Notes: a model not told the origin generated them from the letters alone. DNA of 64,000 nt from Zantedeschia hybrid cultivar (GCA_030544215.1 JARZZO010000004.1:14248501-14312500), one strand, 5' to 3'. Positions 34,561-46,495 are shown, numbered from the stretch's first letter. A program made the numbers and translations.

Positions 34561-36615
34561 ATGCAACTTGTTTGTCAAATCTTTGAAAAAAAAAAAGAAT
34601 CTAACATCATGCTGTTGCGATCAGGCAGGGATTTAAGTATGGCTCAAGACGCCATTATCAACTATGAGGGAGATGCTAACGCCCCTCGCGATTCGGACTA
34701 CAACTATGAGAGCGGGAGAGATGCTGATGCCTCCCGTAATTCTGTCCCCATTCCATATCGACAAGATGGGAATGTCCGGACACCTCTCTTTCATCCCCAT
34801 GATCGACATCCTGATCTTCCCCCGCATGAATATGCGGTTCCTAATTCCAATCTTGAGGGAGACATGAATCAGGATGATCCCTCATCCTCCGATCCTTCGG
34901 ATCTCGTCAACGCTTTGAGAGTTCTTGCCTCCCGTCTGGACCCTCAGCAGTTTGAGGCGATCAAGTCTATCCTGAAGGGGAAGGCACCCATGTAGCCTGC
35001 TGAGCCGAACCCTGTGGCTCCCCATGTTGTCCCTCAACAACTTCCTCTTCATCCTCCTTACACCCATCAGGCCATGGAAGGCCTCCATGTTACTTCTCAG
35101 CCAACTGGGCTACAACTTTCATCCTCTAGGCAACCGGCTAGACCGCAAACGCCTGCTTATCAAAATGCCCTCGGGCATGGCGGAAGCTCTGCCGGACCTC
35201 CCCTTTATTGTCTCCCCTGTCCAACGTACTCTAGGCAGTAGGCCTATCAAGTACTTCCACCTCCTCCTCCTCCCCAGGCAAATCTGACCACGCAAGCGTT
35301 GCTGGCCAAGATGGAGCGCATGGATGAACAATTCAACAACCTCCAAAAGATGATGGGGGTTAAAGCTGCACCGGAAATCAACTTACCGAGTCTGCCAGTA
35401 TTCCACCTGCCACCCTCTGAGATGCCAGTGTACAGGAGGTACAACGGTACTGGTAACCCCTTCACACACTTGAAGGAGTTTATGTACGAATCGTCTTTCT
35501 GGCAGAACGACAAGAGGTCGTTGGCCTTTTTGTTCAAGAGATCTCTAGAGGGACCAGCCCTCGAGTGGTTCTTTTCCCTGGAACCCTCCGAAGTAGAGGA
35601 CTATGGTATCGTCTCTCGAAAATTTATTCAACGATACCAAGACAGAGTTACACCCTCTTTGTCCATCACTGACCTCATAGCAGAAAAGATGAAACCTGAT
35701 GAAGAGTTTGTCAGTTTTGCTGACAGATGGCGAGGCTTGGCCGAGAAAGTGAAAGATCACTTGTCCAAGTCGGAACAAGTGAAGATGTTGATTTCCAATG
35801 CCACGCCTCAGTTCAAACTCGTCCTCTCCCTGAACAATCTGACCAGCATGGCAGAGCTCTATGAAAGAGCACGGTACTGCCAGAATGCCTTCAGGGACGC
35901 TACGTTCTCTAGCGTCTTTGATCCTCACAGACCTAGCAGGCCTCCATCTCGGAAGCCTGCAGTGCCAAACTCTCCCAGCACAGGTCCGACTACTGAGGGC
36001 ACGCTCTCTCATGAGCAAGTCAGTAGCATGAACAACAATTCGCCCCAGTTCGTGAGGAGCCAGCAGCAGTACCAGAGGCCATCGCAGCCTAACCAGCAGG
36101 GGTACAGGCAGCAACAGAACCCCCATTATCAGCAACAGTATCAGCGGCCCCAGCAGCCGAACCAGAACCAGCAACAGCAACAGCTACAGCAGCCGCCGCA
36201 ACGGCAACAGCAGTACCAGCAGCCCCAACAGCAGCAATATCAGCAACAGCAACAGTATCAGCCGCGCGCACCGCCAACATACTATAATGTTCCTCCTCCT
36301 GTTGACTACAACCAGCAGAGAAGACCTCCAGGCCCGAAAAGGGCAGAATACCCGGCCCTCCCAGAATCCTTGGCAGATATCTTCAGTGCTCTAATGGCAG
36401 CTAATGCCTTAGTTTTGCCAAGGGAAAAGGCCGTCTGGCCTCAAAATGCCGACACGTCCAGGTATTGCTATTTCCATAGGCAACCTGGGCACACCATCGA
36501 CACCTGCTTCCAGTTCAGAGATTACATTCATGATCTCAACGAGCAAGGCGGCATAGACTGGGAGGAGATGAAAAAGTATATATCAGCCCTGAAGGCGAGA
36601 AGACCACAGCAGTAG
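34561..36615 (+). pseudogene. gag of the Tat element
   Basis: One frame runs from 34561 to 36615 with two internal TAG stops (34993-34995 and 35239-35241). The retrotransposon gag core lies after 35299: NPFTHLKEFMYESSFWQNDK, ALEWFFSLEPSEVEDYG, FVSFADRWRGLAEKV. A long Gln-rich segment follows at about 36060-36290. The C-terminal knuckle CYFHRQPGHTIDTC (about 36467-36508) has the C-H-H-C form typical of Tat gags. The protein would package the genomic RNA in virus-like particles. A third TAG at 36613-36615 separates it from the protease frame, which is in the same phase. Confidence 0.88.
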
Positions 36616-39117
36616 CAACAGCAGCAAGCCAGACCACCAGCACAAGCAGCACCTCCACCAAACATGGGCATAGTGCAGAACCCACTCCTGGAGCATCAGA
36701 ATCAAAACCAAGTTGCTCCTATTCTGACGAACAGCCAGTCTGAGGCTGGTCGTGGGCAACAGTGGAGAATAGAGGACTCTTCCTCTATTTATTCAACGGG
36801 TCACGTTCAGAGTACCGCAGAACGACCACCACGCCGCACCATCCACATACCTAGACCACAACCCATTACCATCACCCCTCTATCACCCAATAACCCATTA
36901 CCACTACCCGCGTTTCTTAAGCCCATTACGCCCCACACACCTACGCCTCCACCATATACCCCCCCGCAAACCAATTACGCGCCCATCCTACCATCTAGGC
37001 CATTACTCCGCGTACCATTCCCTACTTCGCCCGCTACCACTACCACCTACCCAGATACCCCCTTACCATCCAGACCGCTATTACGCGTGTCATTCCCCAC
37101 TTCACCAACCACTTACCCATCCACCATCCAACCATCTAGGCCTTTAATCCGCACCGCGCCATCACCACCTAACCCTACGCCATCATCTACATACCAACCC
37201 TCTACATCATCCGCACCATCCAACCCTGCGGTACTCAAGGTGTCACTCGGATCCTCCACGGTTGAGGAACATGCGCTCCGAAGTGGAAGGATTTTCAACA
37301 AAGTCTTTCCTCAGTCCACAGTTAGAGACGGCCCATCACAGCCGACTGAGGAAGCCCATAATGAAGAGAGTGCACCAGGCACTCAATATGATTTGTTGAA
37401 ACATCTGGACCGAACACCGGCACGGATCACCGTACTTGAACTGATCAAAAGGTCGAAGAGTCACCAAGAAGCCCTCATGGAATATTTGCAGAAGGTGATG
37501 GTCAACGAGGACGTGCCGGTGGAAAAAATTGCAGCACTACTAGTTCCTCAGGGGGATCAGCCCTCCATTACATTTTATACATCGGAACTAGCACCGTCAG
37601 CAGCCAGAAGCATGGCTCTAAGCATCACGGTCAACATTTGCAAGAAGGCCGTGAATGCATGCCTGGTTGACACAGGGGCTTCAATCAATGTCTTACCTCC
37701 GAAGACCCTGGAGCTGTGCGGTGTGCCCAAAGAAAAATGGCTGCCTAGCCCCATCTCTGTGACAGCATATGACAATTCTACTCGTTCCCCTCTGGAAATG
37801 GTTTATTTAAAGGTGGAGCTAGGCCCTGTAAGTCATGCAGAAGTCGAATTTCACATCTTAGAAATCGACCCTTCTATAAATGCCATTTTAGGTCGTCCTT
37901 ATATTAAAACTCTTGAGGCGATTCCCTCCACGAATCACCAATGCCTCAAATTCCCTTTCAAAGAACGAATTATTAAAGTGACTAGCATGCCGATCCTTGC
38001 TGCTGCTCATACCCTGAATATTAAATCTACTGCTCTACCTGGCCGACAACCTTTTCTGTCGGTATTACAGGTCTATCATCCAGTGGCTGATCCTTTGAAA
38101 GCCGCCACTATTTCTCCATACCCATTAGATGCCATAAAAAAGGGGAAGTGCATGAGTACCCCAGGATGGAGAATTATGAAGAAGAACGGCTACCAGCCTG
38201 GAAGAGGTCTAGGCACACAGTTGCAAGGCAGGACCACTCCTGTTAAAGATCATCGAGCAGCACCTGGAAGTGGTCTGGGCTACAGGCCAAGAAAACTTAA
38301 ACAAGATCTGGTTCAACAAGCAGAGAATGAAGAAGGTCAGGAAATCTTGGAGACAATGTCTACACCATCCAAGGAAGGCCGAGATCCCCTAACATGGACC
38401 TTGTACACTCATTTCATAAAAGGGCCCATAGTTAGCCATGACGACACGGTGGTCATTACTTCATGTTTTGACCTCCATGACATATATGGGAGGGACTTGG
38501 CCAGGCATTGCTCAGAACTACTGACGTACCAATCCTTGGAGACTCTGCGGCCTATGAAAAAGAGAAAATTCCATGATCCTGAATGCGAATGGTACAGGTG
38601 GTTCGATCTGAGAGACCTCTACATAGCATTGAACAGACTATTTCTAGATCCTACAGAACCCAAATGGCCGCCGCAGATTGACGAGCTGATTGAAGGTCCA
38701 GGTGCTATCTTTGATAAGCGGATATTGCTGTCGGAAGGGACCGATGAAGGGGAGCCAGATGACCCCTATGAAGCTGGTTACACTACAGATCTGCTCTGGA
38801 GGGGAACATATCCTTCCCATGTCTTCATGCTCCATACCCTGGTGCCACTTCCTCCATCTAATTCTCCTTCTATTTGTATTCATTCCTGTTTTATGTTTAA
38901 TTCCTCTGATATCCAAAAAAAACGCCAATTTTACAACAAATTCTTCCAAGATCCTCATCGAGGAAACATCTTACTTGTTCGATCACACCCCATTGCGCGG
39001 GTCCTTCGGTCAAGATTCTCTTCTAGATCTACTCTGCCCCTCCCCTCGGGAGGATTCTTCTGTATTTCCACTTGTATCTTAGGATTTCTATCCTACTTCA
39101 TCTTCATTAGGTTATAA
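36616..39117 (+). CDS. Aspartic protease with G-patch domain of the Tat element
   Basis: This is the same phase as gag, open from 36616 to 39117. The N-terminal 200 residues are a Pro/Thr/Ser-rich linker. The retropepsin core follows with CLVDTGASINVLPPKTLEL (catalytic Asp in DTGA near 37669) and NAILGRPYIKTLEAIP. Next comes a G-patch domain, TPGWRIMKKNGYQPGRGLG and GSGLGYRPRK (about 38158-38300), a putative RNA-binding module known beside retroviral and some plant gypsy proteases. The final 100 residues are hydrophobic and rich in CTT/TTC codons, unlike protein, and may be intron sequence or simply past the real end. The protease itself looks intact. Confidence 0.82.
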   Translation, partial: QQQQARPPAQAAPPPNMGIVQNPLLEHQNQNQVAPILTNSQSEAGRGQQWRIEDSSSIYSTGHVQSTAERPPRRTIHIPRPQPITITPLSPNNPLPLPAFLKPITPHTPTPPPYTPPQTNYAPILPSRPLLRVPFPTSPATTTTYPDTPLPSRPLLRVSFPTSPTTYPSTIQPSRPLIRTAPSPPNPTPSSTYQPSTSSAPSNPAVLKVSLGSSTVEEHALRSGRIFNKVFPQSTVRDGPSQPTEEAHNEESAPGTQYDLLKHLDRTPARITVLELIKRSKSHQEALMEYLQKVMVNEDVPVEKIAALLVPQGDQPSITFYTSELAPSAARSMALSITVNICKKAVNACLVDTGASINVLPPKTLELCGVPKEKWLPSPISVTAYDNSTRSPLEMVYLKVELGPVSHAEVEFHILEIDPSINAILGRPYIKTLEAIPSTNHQCLKFPFKERIIKVTSMPILAAAHTLNIKSTALPGRQPFLSVLQVYHPVADPLKAATISPYPLDAIKKGKCMSTPGWRIMKKNGYQPGRGLGTQLQGRTTPVKDHRAAPGSGLGYRPRKLKQDLVQQAENEEGQEILETMSTPSKEGRDPLTWTLYTHFIKGPIVSHDDTVVITSCFDLHDIYGRDLARHCSELLTYQSLETLRPMKKRKFHDPECEWYRWFDLRDLYIALNRLFLDPTEPKWPPQIDELIEGPGAIFDKRILLSEGTDEGEPDDPYEAGYTTDLLWRGTYPSHVFMLHTLVPLPPSNSPSICIHSCFMFNSSDIQKKRQFYNKFFQDPHRGNILLVRSHPIARVLRSRFSSRSTLPLPSGGFFCISTCILGFLSYFIFIRL

Positions 39118-39199
39118 TAGGGAGTTTAGTGAAGTTAGGCAGTCTAGTTTTAGGCAGGTTAGTCAAGTTAGGAAGTCTAGGAAGCCTAAGAGTAGGCGA

Positions 39200-42100
39200 A
39201 TTCCAGATAGATACCTCCAGGACTTAGCTGATAAATGCTTTTCTTGCTCTTTAATCCCTCAGTTTTTAGAAAATCCAATTCAGATGCCAGAAGACTGTAT
39301 GGACGATGAGTCAGTCAATGATGGGTATGGGGTGTACGAGTTAGTGCATGAGAAAGACCCCATTGTTGAAGATGAGGAAGATGACAAGGACGCGGCTGAG
39401 GCATATGCCAGTGGAGTGAAGAGATTCGATGAACCCTTAGCTGCCGTAGAAGAGCCCACCAAAGAGATCAATTTAGGGACTGAAGACGAACCTAAGGTTG
39501 TCCTCGTCAGCAAAAATCTTTCTACAGAGGATGAGAAGGCGATGGTATAAGTATTTAAGGACTATAAGGACACTTTCGCCTGGAGTTATGAAGATATGCC
39601 AGGGTTAGACTCATCTTTAGTTGAACACAGGTTGACATTAAAGGAAGGAGCTAGCCCTGTCAAGCAGAAATTAAGGCGATTCCACCCTCAAATGGCTCTA
39701 AAGATAAAGGAAGAGGTCGACAAATTACATAAAGCTAAATTTATTAGAGTTGTCCTTTATCCACAATGGGTGGCCAACATAGTCCCGGTCATGAAGAAAG
39801 ATGGGAATGTCAGAATTTGCATTGACTTCCGAGATCTGAACCGGACGTGTCCTAAAGATGATTTTCCATTGCCTCATATTGATGTATTCATTGACAACAC
39901 TGCTGGCTATGAAACATTATCGTTTATGGACGGATTTTCAGGGTACAATTAGATTAAGCTGGCAGAAGAAGATCAAGAGAAGACGTCATTCACTACACCT
40001 TGGGGAACATACTGTTATGTCGTCATGCCATTTGGATTGAAGAATGCTGGAGCCACTTATCAGAGGGCTATGATGACAATATTTCATGACATGATGCACA
40101 TAGATTTGGAAGTGTATGTGGATGATCTATTGGTTAAATCTAAGACAAAGGTTGAGCACGCCAAAGTTTTGGAAAGGGTATTAGAGAGATCGAGAGAGTA
40201 TCAGTTAAGATGAACCCCAAGAAATGTGTATTCGGGGTATCTTCAGGGAAATTACTTGAATTCATCGTCAGCAAACAGGGAATTGAGATCGATCCCAACA
40301 AGGCGAAAGCTACAGAGAAATGCCACCCCCAAAAAACTTGAAGGAATTAAGAGGATTAATCGGGATGTTACAATTTATTCGCCGTTTTGTCTCCCAGCAC
40401 TCACAAAGGTGTAAGCCGTTTTACGAGCTTACCAAGCCGGGAGTCAAATTCGATTGGGACGATAAGTGTCAGGAGGCATTCGATGGATTAAAGAACTACT
40501 TAGCAAGTCCTCCTGTTTTGAGACCACCATCTCCAGGCAAACCATTGATACTCTACATTTCAGTCATGGATGATGCTGTGGGGGCTGTCCTAGCACAAGA
40601 GGATGAGGAAGGAAAGGAGAGGGCAGCCTACTATCTCTCTAAACTTCTCAACCCCGCTGAACAGAGATATACGGCGATGGAGAAAACATGTGCAACATTG
40701 GTCTGGGTTGTGCAGAAATTAAAACATTATTTTCTAGCCCATGAAGTCCATCTCATCACTAGGATAAATCCGATCAAATTCCTTCTGGAGAAATCTGTTC
40801 TTACTGATAGGTTAGCACGATGGCAAAGCTTTCTATCTCAATTCGATATCATTTATATTCAGCAGAAAGCGATCAAGGGCTATGCCATAGCAGAACATCT
40901 CGCTCATCATCCCCTTCCTCGATTTGATCCAGTGCGATCAGAGTTTCCAGATGAGGAACTGATGTCCATAAATCAAATCAGAGATGATATGTGGACTCTG
41001 CATTTTGACGGAGCTCTGAATTCTCATGGAAAGGAGATCGGTATCGTTCTATTATCACCTGAAGGTGTCACCATTCCACAAGCCTTTCAGCTTGATTTTC
41101 CAGTCACCAACAATATAGCTGAATACGAGGCACTCCTTGCTGGCCTCGAGGCTGCTCATTTCCATGGTGTCACCAAACTCAAGATTGTAGGTGATAGCCA
41201 ACTGATTCTCCGCCAAGTGCTAACCAAGTATCGAACTCTTGATCCCAAGCTCAAGCCTTATCAGGAACTTACTTCTGCTTACTCAAAGCTTTTCACAAAA
41301 TTGATCTTTGTCCATGTCCCTAGGAATCAGAACATCTTAGCTGACGCTCTAGCTTCACTGGCATCTTCCCTTGATTTTCCAATCAGCAGGCAATCCGAAT
41401 CAATCATAATTCATAGGCATCTTTCACCAGCCGTAAAAGACCCTTCATTTCTTAGAACTAAGGAGAAGTTGCTGAAGAAAGTTAGAGACGGAGATATTGT
41501 TGAAAAAAGGAAAATCATGTTGATGGAGCTGTTAGAAGAGATGGATGATGAACAAAAGCCATGGTATTATGAAATCGCCAAATATTGTGAAGATCAGTCG
41601 TATCCTGAGGAAGCTACAACTGAGGAGAAGAGAGCTATCAGGAGAGTTGCTCAACGATACACCCTAGTTGGGGGAGCACTGTACAAGAGAGGTTTTGATG
41701 GAGTTCTTCTGAGATGTCTAGACGAAGATGAGCTTTGGAAGATTATGGAAGGAGCTCATAGTGGAGTTTGTGGTAGCCATGTCAATGGACAGATGCTAAC
41801 CAAGAAGATCCTTAGACAAGGATTTTATTGACCAACCATGGAAGAAGACTGTGTAGGATATGTCCGTAGGTGTGCTAAGTGTCAACTTCACGCCGACAAA
41901 ATTCATTCTCCTGCATCTTCACTCCATCCTGTCTCTTCCCCATGGCCTTTCTCCATGTGGGCTTTCGACATCATTGGACCCTTGGCAATCCAGATTCCGG
42001 CATCAAGCAAAAATCTTCATTCTCACGACAACGGAATACTTCACCAAGTGGGCAGAAGCTGAAGCGTACGTGGAGATCAAAGCATCAACCGTCTGCAAGT

Positions 42101-42819
42101 TCATCATGAAGAACATCATCACCCGATTTAGAATTCCAAGCACCATCGTCACCGACAACGGACCACGGTTCGTGTCACAAGAATTGAAGGACCTCTCTAA
42201 CAGGTATAGAATTGCATTGCCTCATTCATCTCCTTATTATCCGCAAGGCAATGGCCAAGCAGAGGCAACTAATAAGACTTTGATAAAAATCATCAAAAAA
42301 TCGTGCAAATCTAACAAATTCGCAGACTGGCCAGAAAAATTGGTTGAGGCTCTATGGGCCTACCGAACTTCAATCCGCACGCCCACTGGGCAAACTCTTT
42401 ATTCCTTAACATTTGGAATGGAGGCGGTAGTTCCATATGAGATCCTCATACCGTCATTAAGAGTACAATTGAATAAGGAATTCTCCATTGATGAACATCG
42501 TTCAGCACTCCTTGCTCAATTGGAACTTTTAGACGAGAAAAGATGGTCAGCTGCTAATCATGCAAAAGTTTATCAAAATAGACTAGCACGTTTTTATCAA
42601 AAGAAAGTCATTGAACGTAAGTTCAAAGTCGGTGAAATAGTTGTCAAAAAGATTTTTGTAAAACCTGGTGGTCCGCGTTCTAAGTTCCAACCGAACTAGG
42701 AGGGACCTTATGTTGTATCGCACGCTTTTCGTGGTAATGCTTATCGTCTTATTAATGCAGAAGGAGAAGAGTTAAATCATCCCTGGAATGGCTTACATCT
42801 TAAGAAATATTACCCTTAG
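39200..42819 (+). pseudogene. RT - RNase H - archaeal-type RNase H - integrase of the Tat element
   Basis: An acidic linker (39284-39550) leads to RT: SPVKQKLRRFHPQMALKIKE, VRICIDFRDLNRTCPKDDFP, MPFGLKNAGATYQRAM and the catalytic YVDDLLV (about 40114). Stops lie at 39542-39550 and 39950; frameshifts lie near 40205 and 40320. The frame 40320-41831 carries the native RNase H, whose first catalytic Asp is Ser (ILYISVMDDAVGAVL). A second RNase H follows with D230, E268, D292 and D342 all present (HFDGALN, NNIAEYEAL, VGDSQLI, ILADALA). Integrase has its HHCC finger around the stop at 41829, a frameshift near 42010, then TDNGPRF and GNGQAEATN. A stop at 42697 precedes the tail, which ends at 42819. 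Confidence 0.9.
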
Positions 42820-45094
42820 GTTAAAAAGTCGATCAGTATGGTACAAAGACCAGTGGAATCAGAAAATTTATAAACTCGAATTTCTTTGTTAGTCTGGATA
42901 ACTTAACTTCAAATACATTACTACGCACACTGACACGTTTGATTCGTGAGTAACAAGAGATGCCAAGTCCTAAAGGATACCGAAGCTTGACTAAAAGTGT
43001 AAAGTACAAATCATTCTTTTTAAAGCAAAATTCTGTTTTACACTTGGCCCATGATGTCGGAACGAGGCTTAGAATAGACTACCAAGAATACCCACCATCT
43101 CAGTAGGAGGCCGTCATAAAAAAATGGGGGAGATCCGTCCCGAAGAAAAGAAAAGAATAGAAAAAGCAAAAGCAAAAGGCAAAATCTAAATGTCAAATCA
43201 AAAGGCCATCACATTACAAACATCAAGGCCATGAAATGAAACGAAAGGGAACGCAAGGTCGATAAATACCCCGGAAAGAAATGACCGATCTCCAACGGAT
43301 ATTAGGGTAGGAAAGGAACATCTTTTTAGGTCTCCGGAACCTTCTCATGGGCTTTCTAAAAACTTATTCTTCCTTTCTTTCTAAAGAGGCATACTCCAAA
43401 CTTAAGGAATGACTTAGATTGACTAAGGATCAAATCATCAAATGGGATCACGAATGGAAACACAAGTTCAAACACGATGGGTTTAAGTTAAGTTGTTAAA
43501 GAATAATTTGGGAATTAAGTTAATAAAAGAATATGATCTTTTGATCTAAGTACCATGCTGATCTTTTAGTCAAAAAGTCAAAAAAAAAATACATATGTCA
43601 AAAATCCAAAAAAAATATATATTCCAAAAATCTAAAAAAAATACATATGTCAAAAATCCAAAAAAATACATATGTCAAAAATAAAAAAAATACATATATC
43701 CAAAATCCGAAAAAAAGCATATATTTCAAAACCCAAGCAAAAATAAATATTTCAAAACAACAAAAATATTTCATTTAGCATTTGCTTATTGCACTTGGTA
43801 TGTCTCATTCCTTTTATTTTCAGTGAGCATCTGTTTGCTTGCATGTTGCATTTTGCTTAAGTTTGATTATTCACATTACTTTGTTAATAAAGGCTATGCC
43901 CCTTGACCCTTCTACCAAGGATATGATCAAGTAGTTGGTTACTTAACCAGGCAAGGGGCTAAGCCTGAATAGATGTTTAACCTGTCTGTTCAAATCATAT
44001 ACAGGACACAAGGCATGAAGAGAGTTGGAATACGGATTAAAGACAGCCAGAACCTGTTTCTGCAATTGAAAGGCGTCGTTGAACAGCGACGTGTTTTGGT
44101 TCATGTTAATGGCATCGGCGCGACACGACGCGTTTCAGAAATTCAAAGAAATGATTGCAAAGCTGGAAAATATCAAGAAGATCCTACTGTGGGAGTTATG
44201 AAGTCCTGACCGTGGCTAAAAAGACGGTTATCTCTACCCTTGTATTATTTCATGTAAATCACTTGCATCATTACTATATGTTAAATATTTACTAGAGCAT
44301 ATCAAGGACCTTGTAGTTTTGATGAAACTGAAATTTGAGTTCCCCTACAACAAAAACAGTGATAATTCCAGAGGATTCTTAATTGTACGGATAGGCCCTT
44401 GGATTGCTGATTAGTGGGGACGATGGTTCCACTTTTGTGAAACGGTGCGTGGATGAACGAGCTTCGGCTTAGCACTGGATTACAAGAATTGATATCTTGA
44501 CTCATTAATAGTAATTTAACAATATTATCCTTGATTAATTTATATTTTATTTGACTTTATATTTTTCTTTTAGCCCAGCATGCATCATATAGGACTTTGA
44601 AATCATTGTAATAAGGATTAATTACTAATTAAATTTCAGACCATTTAATCAAATAATTTCAAACATGATATGAAATATTCCATTATGAATTGAGTATCTT
44701 GATTATCTTTGAGGTTCGCTTGAAGATATCATTGGAATTCTATCCTTTCTTGGACTCTTTATCCAATATTTCTTGTTTTTCTTTTAAGATCCATCATGGC
44801 TGCAGCATGTCCACATTGACTGGCAAACGCTCCCCGTGATGAAACCTACAGTGTCTACGACCTGGGGTACTTCCCATTCCGAAGAGGTTGATCAACTTTA
44901 TTTTATTTCCTTGTCTACCTCATCCAGATAGGATTGATTCTATTGATTTCCTTGAACTATCTTCATTGATAATTTTGAGAAAAATTCTAATCATGTGATA
45001 TTAAGAGCGTGTCTCATCACACCTTGGCACCACCTTTTCAGTACGTTCCATTTCATTTTACTCTCTTGTAAAGACGATGCCAAAGTGAGGCAGC
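42820..45094 (+). other. 3' non-coding region of the Tat element
   Basis: No domain is found over 2.3 kb. It holds an AT-rich tandem array (43575-43735), two more GCGTC...GACGC pairs (about 44068-44099 and 44111-44137) and, just before the LTR, purine-rich CAAAGTGAGGCAGC, a plausible polypurine tract. The last 130 bases match 12813-13018 in reverse, showing conservation between Tat families. Confidence 0.7.
43575..43735. repeat. AT-rich tandem array
   Basis: About six imperfect copies of a 20-23-bp unit of the type AATACATATGTCAAAAATCC, with runs of A between them. It lies within the 3' non-coding part of the Tat element. Confidence 0.75.
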
Positions 45095-46495
45095 TGTAGA
45101 CACGCTAATTTTGACGTCATTTCGAGTAAATTTCATATCATATAATAATGCCTCAGAATGGTCTGATATTTAATCATTGATTAATTTTTATTGATCTTTT
45201 TGAGTGTCGGGTTTAACAGACATGTTTAAGTTAATCAATTGAATTGATTTTAACTCAAATTCAGTTAAAATATGAAAAAGTCTAAACGACGTCGAGTTGG
45301 GTAGACGCCATTTAGAGTTTATTCTTATTTTAACGTTTAAATTTGAATTTTAATCAGCTAGTTAATTAGCTAAAAGGCGTTTGTTAGTCTTGACGCGTTT
45401 TAGGTTTCCTAAGCTATTTTAACTTCTCTTCCGGATGTTTATCCTTATCTTAATTAGTGTAAAAAATGTCTACGGATGTGGACGCGTTTTAGCTGATAAA
45501 GATAAAGATAAGTTCTTCCGGATGTTTATCCTTATCTTAATTAGTGTAAAAGACGTCTACGGATGTGGACGCGTTTTACCTAATAAAGATAAAGATAAAT
45601 TTTTCCGGATATTTATCATTATCTTAATTTAATCTGAAAGGCGTCAGAAATGGATGACGCGTTTTAGATAGTTACAGATAAAGATGAATTAATCTGTATT
45701 TATCTATCGGTTAAGATGGATAAATCCGAGGTTTTTTCCATGTTAATCACGAACGCAGAAGAAGCCTATAAATACCTTACATCTTCAATGGGTAAAAAGG
45801 TTAAGCGTAATTTTGAGTTGATTATTATTGAGCAATAGCGAGTTGAAGATCAGAGCAACAACGCCGGAACGCTGAAGCGCTGTCATTTCCAGAAGTCGGC
45901 ATCTTTTCAAGATTCTTCATCCAATTCAAGAATTCAACTATTGGGCATAAGTCTTTTTATTTCTGCATATTCATTTTATTTAATTCTACATTTATCATTC
46001 ACTTCATGCAAATACACAAACACTAGTATTCTTTCAAAACCTATTTGATTAAGGGGTTTCAAAAGCCATCAAAACAAGTAAGTTTGCTGTTCAATTATAT
46101 GCTTAATATCATGATTAGAATAGATACTGTTTTTGCTTAAAGTTCTCATCATTATTTTCTTCATTTCTATTTTCATCTTTCCTGCAAAAATAATAAAAAA
46201 GGGAGTAAATCAAGCACAAGTCAAAAGGATTTCTGGACGGTCCTCAACCTCAAACTCAACAGCAAGAACAAAAACAAGAAAGGACTCTCTTTCTTCAGCC
46301 GGCTGAAGGAGGAGAACTAAGAGCTCAGAATCTTCCGCATTTAAACAGGTAGGCGATCAAATCTTCTTTTTGGAACTTTTTAGTTAAAAGTTTCTGACGA
46401 TCACTACACGTAGTTTCTGTTTTTAATAGGTTTATTTTGCACCTAAACAACATAGATTCTTCATGATAATCACACTAGCATTTTAAGCACTCACA
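45095..46495 (+). repeat. 3' LTR of the Tat element
   Basis: It starts TGTAGACACGC, ends CACTCACA and is the same length as the 5' LTR. It shares the 87-bp tandem units, the TATA box (TATAAATA at 45767-45774) and the palindrome CTTCAGCCGGCTGAAG (46293-46308). ACAGC follows at 46496-46500. Confidence 0.94.

Larger units (their letters stand above)
32171..46495 (+). mobile_element. Full-length Tat-lineage Ty3/gypsy retrotransposon
   Basis: A 14,325-bp element bounded by two 1401-bp LTRs and a perfect 5-bp target duplication ACAGC. The internal order is primer site, about 1 kb leader, gag, protease with G-patch, RT, RNase H, a second archaeal-type RNase H, integrase, then a 2.3-kb 3' non-coding region. 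The dual RNase H and CHHC-type gag knuckle place it in the Tat group. I count about 49 differences between the LTRs by eye (about 3.5%), nearly all transitions. At least six in-frame stops and about three frameshifts mean this copy is dead on its own, though its RNA ends are intact. Confidence 0.94.

Noticed and set aside
35545..36180. 211-codon open frame on the minus strand
   Set aside because: It is the antisense of the Gln-rich gag of the Tat element, where CAG/CCA repeats avoid stops in other frames.
39596..42819. Possible integrated pararetrovirus because of RT and protease domains
   Set aside because: LTRs with target duplication, integrase and dual RNase H identify a gypsy retrotransposon; there is no movement protein.
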